DNA of 35,540 nt, from positions 1 to 35,540 of the forward strand of contig DASZOO010000053.1 of assembly GCA_035550775.1 (NCBI GenBank), in the 5' to 3' direction. Position numbers and translations under genes: made by a program. The notes beneath the pieces are model-generated. The model worked only from the letters and a program-made list of their open reading frames with translations. It did not search any database and was not told the DNA's origin. Below are positions 33,329 through 35,540 of this stretch, piece by piece. Positions within the stretch are counted from its first letter, which is position 1. Every line of letters begins with the position of its first letter. Source of the stretch: JAOUEA01 sp035550775 (GTDB lineage Bacteria > Actinomycetota > UBA4738 > HRBIN12).

Positions 33329-34276
33329 ATGAAGGTCGTGGCGCTCGCCGGCGGGATCGGCGCGGGGAAGTTCCTGCGCGGCACGGCACGCCTCGTGCCC
33401 GGCTCCGACCTCACCGTGATCCTCAACGTGGCCGACGACATCGTGGTGCACGGGCTGCACGTGAGCCCCGACCCCGACTCGGTCACCTATTGGCTCGGCG
33501 ACGCGTTCGACCGCGAACGCGGGTGGGGGCGGCGCGACGAGACGTTCAGGGCGACCGCGGAGCTGCGCGCGTTCGGGGCGCCGCACGCGTGGTTCAACCT
33601 GGGCGATCTCGACCTGGCCACCCACGTGCTGCGCACCTCCATGCTCAGCGAAGGAGCCACGATGTCGGAGGTCATCGCACGCATCGCGTCGAGGTTCGGC
33701 ATCGGCGCCCGGCTGCTGCCGGTGACCGACGACCGGGTCGAGACGAGGATCGACGCCGTCGATCCCGAGACGGGCGACCGGCTCGACCTGCACTTCCAGG
33801 AGTACTGGGTGCAGCGACGCGCGGCGGACCAGGTGAAGGGCGTGCGGTACGAGGGCCTGCACGATGCCCGGCCGGCCCCCGGCGTGCTCGGGGCGATCGC
33901 GGAGGCCGACGTGGTCGTGCTGCCGCCGTCCAACCCGGTCGCGTCGCTCGGCCCGATCCTGGCCGTGCCGGGGTTGCGGGCCGCCGTCGAGGCGCGCCGC
34001 CCGGCCGTCGTGGGCGTGAGCGGCATCGTCGGCGGCGCGCCCCTGGCCGGCATGGCCGACAAGCTGATGCCCGCGGTGGGCCTCGAGGTCTCGGCAGCGG
34101 GCGCCGCGGAGGCCTATCGCGGGCTCGTCGGCGTGTGGGTGATCGACGAGCGCGACCGGACGCTCGCCGGTCGCATCGAGGCCACAGGCGTCCGCGTCGT
34201 CGTCACCGACACGGTGATGCGCGACGACGATGCGGCCGAACGACTCTCCTCCACGGTGCTGGACGCGCTGTCATGA
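33329..34276 (+). CDS. fbiA: 2-phospho-L-lactate (phosphoenolpyruvate) transferase
   Basis: 315 aa, CofD/FbiA family. It joins the phosphoenolpyruvyl- or lactyl-phosphate group to F0 in F420 synthesis. The N-terminus VVALAGGIGAGKFLRG is the usual phosphate-binding loop (normally GGVGGAKF), followed by LNVADDIVVHGLHVSPDPDSVTYWLGD and the C-terminal PPSNPVASLGPILAVPG and VGVSGIVGG motifs. The start codon has a TANNNT box 8 nt before it and no ribosome site. The stop overlaps fbiB (ATGA), so fbiA and fbiB are coupled. Compared with mycobacterial FbiA the length is normal. Confidence 0.95.
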   Translation: MKVVALAGGIGAGKFLRGTARLVPGSDLTVILNVADDIVVHGLHVSPDPDSVTYWLGDAFDRERGWGRRDETFRATAELRAFGAPHAWFNLGDLDLATHVLRTSMLSEGATMSEVIARIASRFGIGARLLPVTDDRVETRIDAVDPETGDRLDLHFQEYWVQRRAADQVKGVRYEGLHDARPAPGVLGAIAEADVVVLPPSNPVASLGPILAVPGLRAAVEARRPAVVGVSGIVGGAPLAGMADKLMPAVGLEVSAAGAAEAYRGLVGVWVIDERDRTLAGRIEATGVRVVVTDTVMRDDDAAERLSSTVLDALS

Positions 34277-35540
34277 CGCCGAGCCCCAGGGCTCCGGTCG
34301 AGGTGCGGCCGGTCGTAGGCATCCGCGAGATCCGGCCCGGCGACGACCTCGCGGCGACGCTCGAGCCGGCGCTCCGATCCGCCGGGGTGCGCGAGGGCGA
34401 CGTGGTCGTCGTGACGTCGAAGATCGTCTCCAAGGCGGAGGGGCGGCTCGTGTCCGCCGACGATCGCGACGCGGTCGTCGCCTCCGAGACCACGCGGGTC
34501 GTGGCGAAGCGGGGCGACCTGGTGATCGCCGAGACCGCCCATGGGTTCGTGTGCGCCAATGCGGGCGTCGACGCGTCGAACGTGGACGCCGGCTCGCTCG
34601 CGCTGTTGCCGGTCGACCCGGACGCCACCGCGCGATCCTTGCGCACGCAGCTCTCGTCCCGGCTGGGGTTCGGCGACATCGCGGTCGTCGTCACCGACAC
34701 GTTCGGACGACCGTGGCGGACGGGCGTCGTGAACGTGGCGATCGGGTGCGACGGCCTGCCGGCCGTCGTCGACCTGCGCGGCCGCGCCGACGATCGTGGC
34801 CGAGCCCTGGAAGCCACCGAGGTCGGTCTCGCCGACGAGGTCGCGGCCGCGAGCGGGCTCGTGATGGCGAAGGACGGCCGCGTACCGGCCGCGATCGTCC
34901 GCGGCGTCGACCGGCTCGGCGGCCGGCCCGGCCCCGCCGGGGACCTCGTGCGCCCCTCGGAGCAGGATCTGTTCCGCGCGTCGCCGATCCAGGCGCTCCA
35001 CGACCGGCGCACGATCCGCGCCTTCGGGCCCGGAGACGTGCCGGACGAGGCGATCGAGGAAGCGATCCGCGCGGCGTGCACGGCCCCGGCGCCCCACCAC
35101 ACGCGGCCCTGGCGGTTCGCTGTGCTGACCTCGAAGGCCGCCCGACGCGGGTACCTGGCCGCGATGGCGGCGGCGTGGCGGGCGGACCTGCGGCGCGACG
35201 ACACCGACGAGGCGACCATCGAGCGACGGATCGCTCGCAGCGACGCCGTGCTCGGCACGGCGCCGGTGCTGATCGTGCCGTTCCTCTCGCTCGCGGGATC
35301 GCACGCCTACGCCGACGCGGAGCGCGCCGGCGCCGAACGGGACATGTTCTTGCTCTCCGGTGGTGCGGCGATCCAGAACCTGCTGCTCGCGCTGTCGGGC
35401 CAGGCGCTGGCGAGCTGCTGGATCAGCTCGTCGATCTTCTGTCGTGCGGAGACCCGGGAGGCCTTCGGCATGGGCGAGGAGTGGCTCGCGCTCGGCACCG
35501 TGGCGTGCGGGCGGATGCCGCCGGGGGGGGGGGGGGGGGG
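34273..35540 (+). CDS. fbiB: F420:gamma-glutamyl ligase / nitroreductase fusion (3' partial)
   Basis: At least 416 aa before the window ends. Residues 1-240 are the CofE ligase that adds glutamate tails to F420-0 (EGDVVVVTSKIVSKAEGR, then VVTDTFGRPWRTG and VNVAIGCDGLPAVVDLRG). From about residue 250 a nitroreductase-type FMN domain follows (RRTIRAFGPGDVPDEAIEEAI, APAPHHTRPWRF, LSGGAAIQNLLLAL, CWISSS), the second domain of actinobacterial FbiB, which reduces the intermediate dehydro-F420-0. The start overlaps the fbiA stop by 4 nt. The frame is open to the window end, but the last 18 bases are all G, so sequence after 35522 is not reliable. Confidence 0.93.
   Translation, partial: MTPSPRAPVEVRPVVGIREIRPGDDLAATLEPALRSAGVREGDVVVVTSKIVSKAEGRLVSADDRDAVVASETTRVVAKRGDLVIAETAHGFVCANAGVDASNVDAGSLALLPVDPDATARSLRTQLSSRLGFGDIAVVVTDTFGRPWRTGVVNVAIGCDGLPAVVDLRGRADDRGRALEATEVGLADEVAAASGLVMAKDGRVPAAIVRGVDRLGGRPGPAGDLVRPSEQDLFRASPIQALHDRRTIRAFGPGDVPDEAIEEAIRAACTAPAPHHTRPWRFAVLTSKAARRGYLAAMAAAWRADLRRDDTDEATIERRIARSDAVLGTAPVLIVPFLSLAGSHAYADAERAGAERDMFLLSGGAAIQNLLLALSGQALASCWISSSIFCRAETREAFGMGEEWLALGTVACGRMPPGGGGG
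35523..35540. other. Terminal poly-G run, probable artefact
   Basis: 18 consecutive G at the very end, inside the fbiB frame just before where the family's C-terminus would be. A run this long is unlike the rest of the window and typical of two-colour sequencing no-signal reads at a contig end. Confidence 0.8.

Overview
The window is about 35.5 kb of very GC-rich DNA with dense, compact gene order. It carries genes characteristic of Actinobacteria: the F420 cofactor genes fbiA, fbiB and fbiC, a WhiB-family regulator, a DUF3499 protein, a DUF5719 protein, and the order smpB-ftsX-ftsE-prfB-secA-hpf-comF. The gene order around manB, whiB and fbiA resembles the mycobacterial whiB2/fbiAB neighbourhood. 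The tmRNA tag (AGQHTSANEEYALAA) differs from the short mycobacterial tag, and the hpf product is of the short type, so a deep-branching or uncultured actinobacterium seems likely. This is inference; no taxonomic search was possible. The sequence ends in an 18-base G run that looks like a contig-end artefact.

Layout. 1-5305 (minus strand): tmRNA, a PLP decarboxylase, an MFS transporter, smpB, ftsX and ftsE, which covers trans-translation and divisome control of wall hydrolysis. 5399-7942 (plus): a large YfhO-like membrane protein with an in-frame 27-bp minisatellite. 7899-9009 (minus): prfB with a complete programmed +1 frameshift signal. 9054-9521 (plus): a GNAT acetyltransferase. 9531-16802 (minus): secA, an MFS transporter next to an acetolactate-synthase-like enzyme, a DinB-like protein, and an orphan NarL/LuxR response regulator translationally coupled to a short hibernation factor. 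17024-23403 (minus): comF, then a block of overlapping genes (manB, Trm112-like, sugar-phosphate isomerase, purine nucleoside phosphorylase, ahcY, a hypothetical) joining sugar-phosphate and methyl-cycle/purine salvage, plus a zinc-ribbon protein.

23570-30597 (minus): DUF3499, an L,D-transpeptidase, DUF5719, a giant GT2 membrane glycosyltransferase, a pure Lys/Arg/Ala repeat protein and WhiB, apparently an envelope and cell-cycle neighbourhood. 30766-35540: fbiC divergent from fbiA-fbiB, which together supply most of F420 synthesis.

Regulation is the most distinctive part. About ten genes that head a transcription unit have a TANNNT -10 element 6-10 nt before the start codon, which indicates widespread leaderless transcription. 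Two divergent pairs (prfB/GNAT and fbiC/fbiA) have nearly interlocked promoters. DUF3499 and whiB, 6.8 kb apart, share a palindrome of the form ATCACATCGRTGTGAT. At DUF3499 it fills the -35/-10 spacer and is preceded by four 13-bp tandem repeats and by a strongly structured, pseudoknot-capable stretch. I regard this compound control region as the best candidate for something undescribed.
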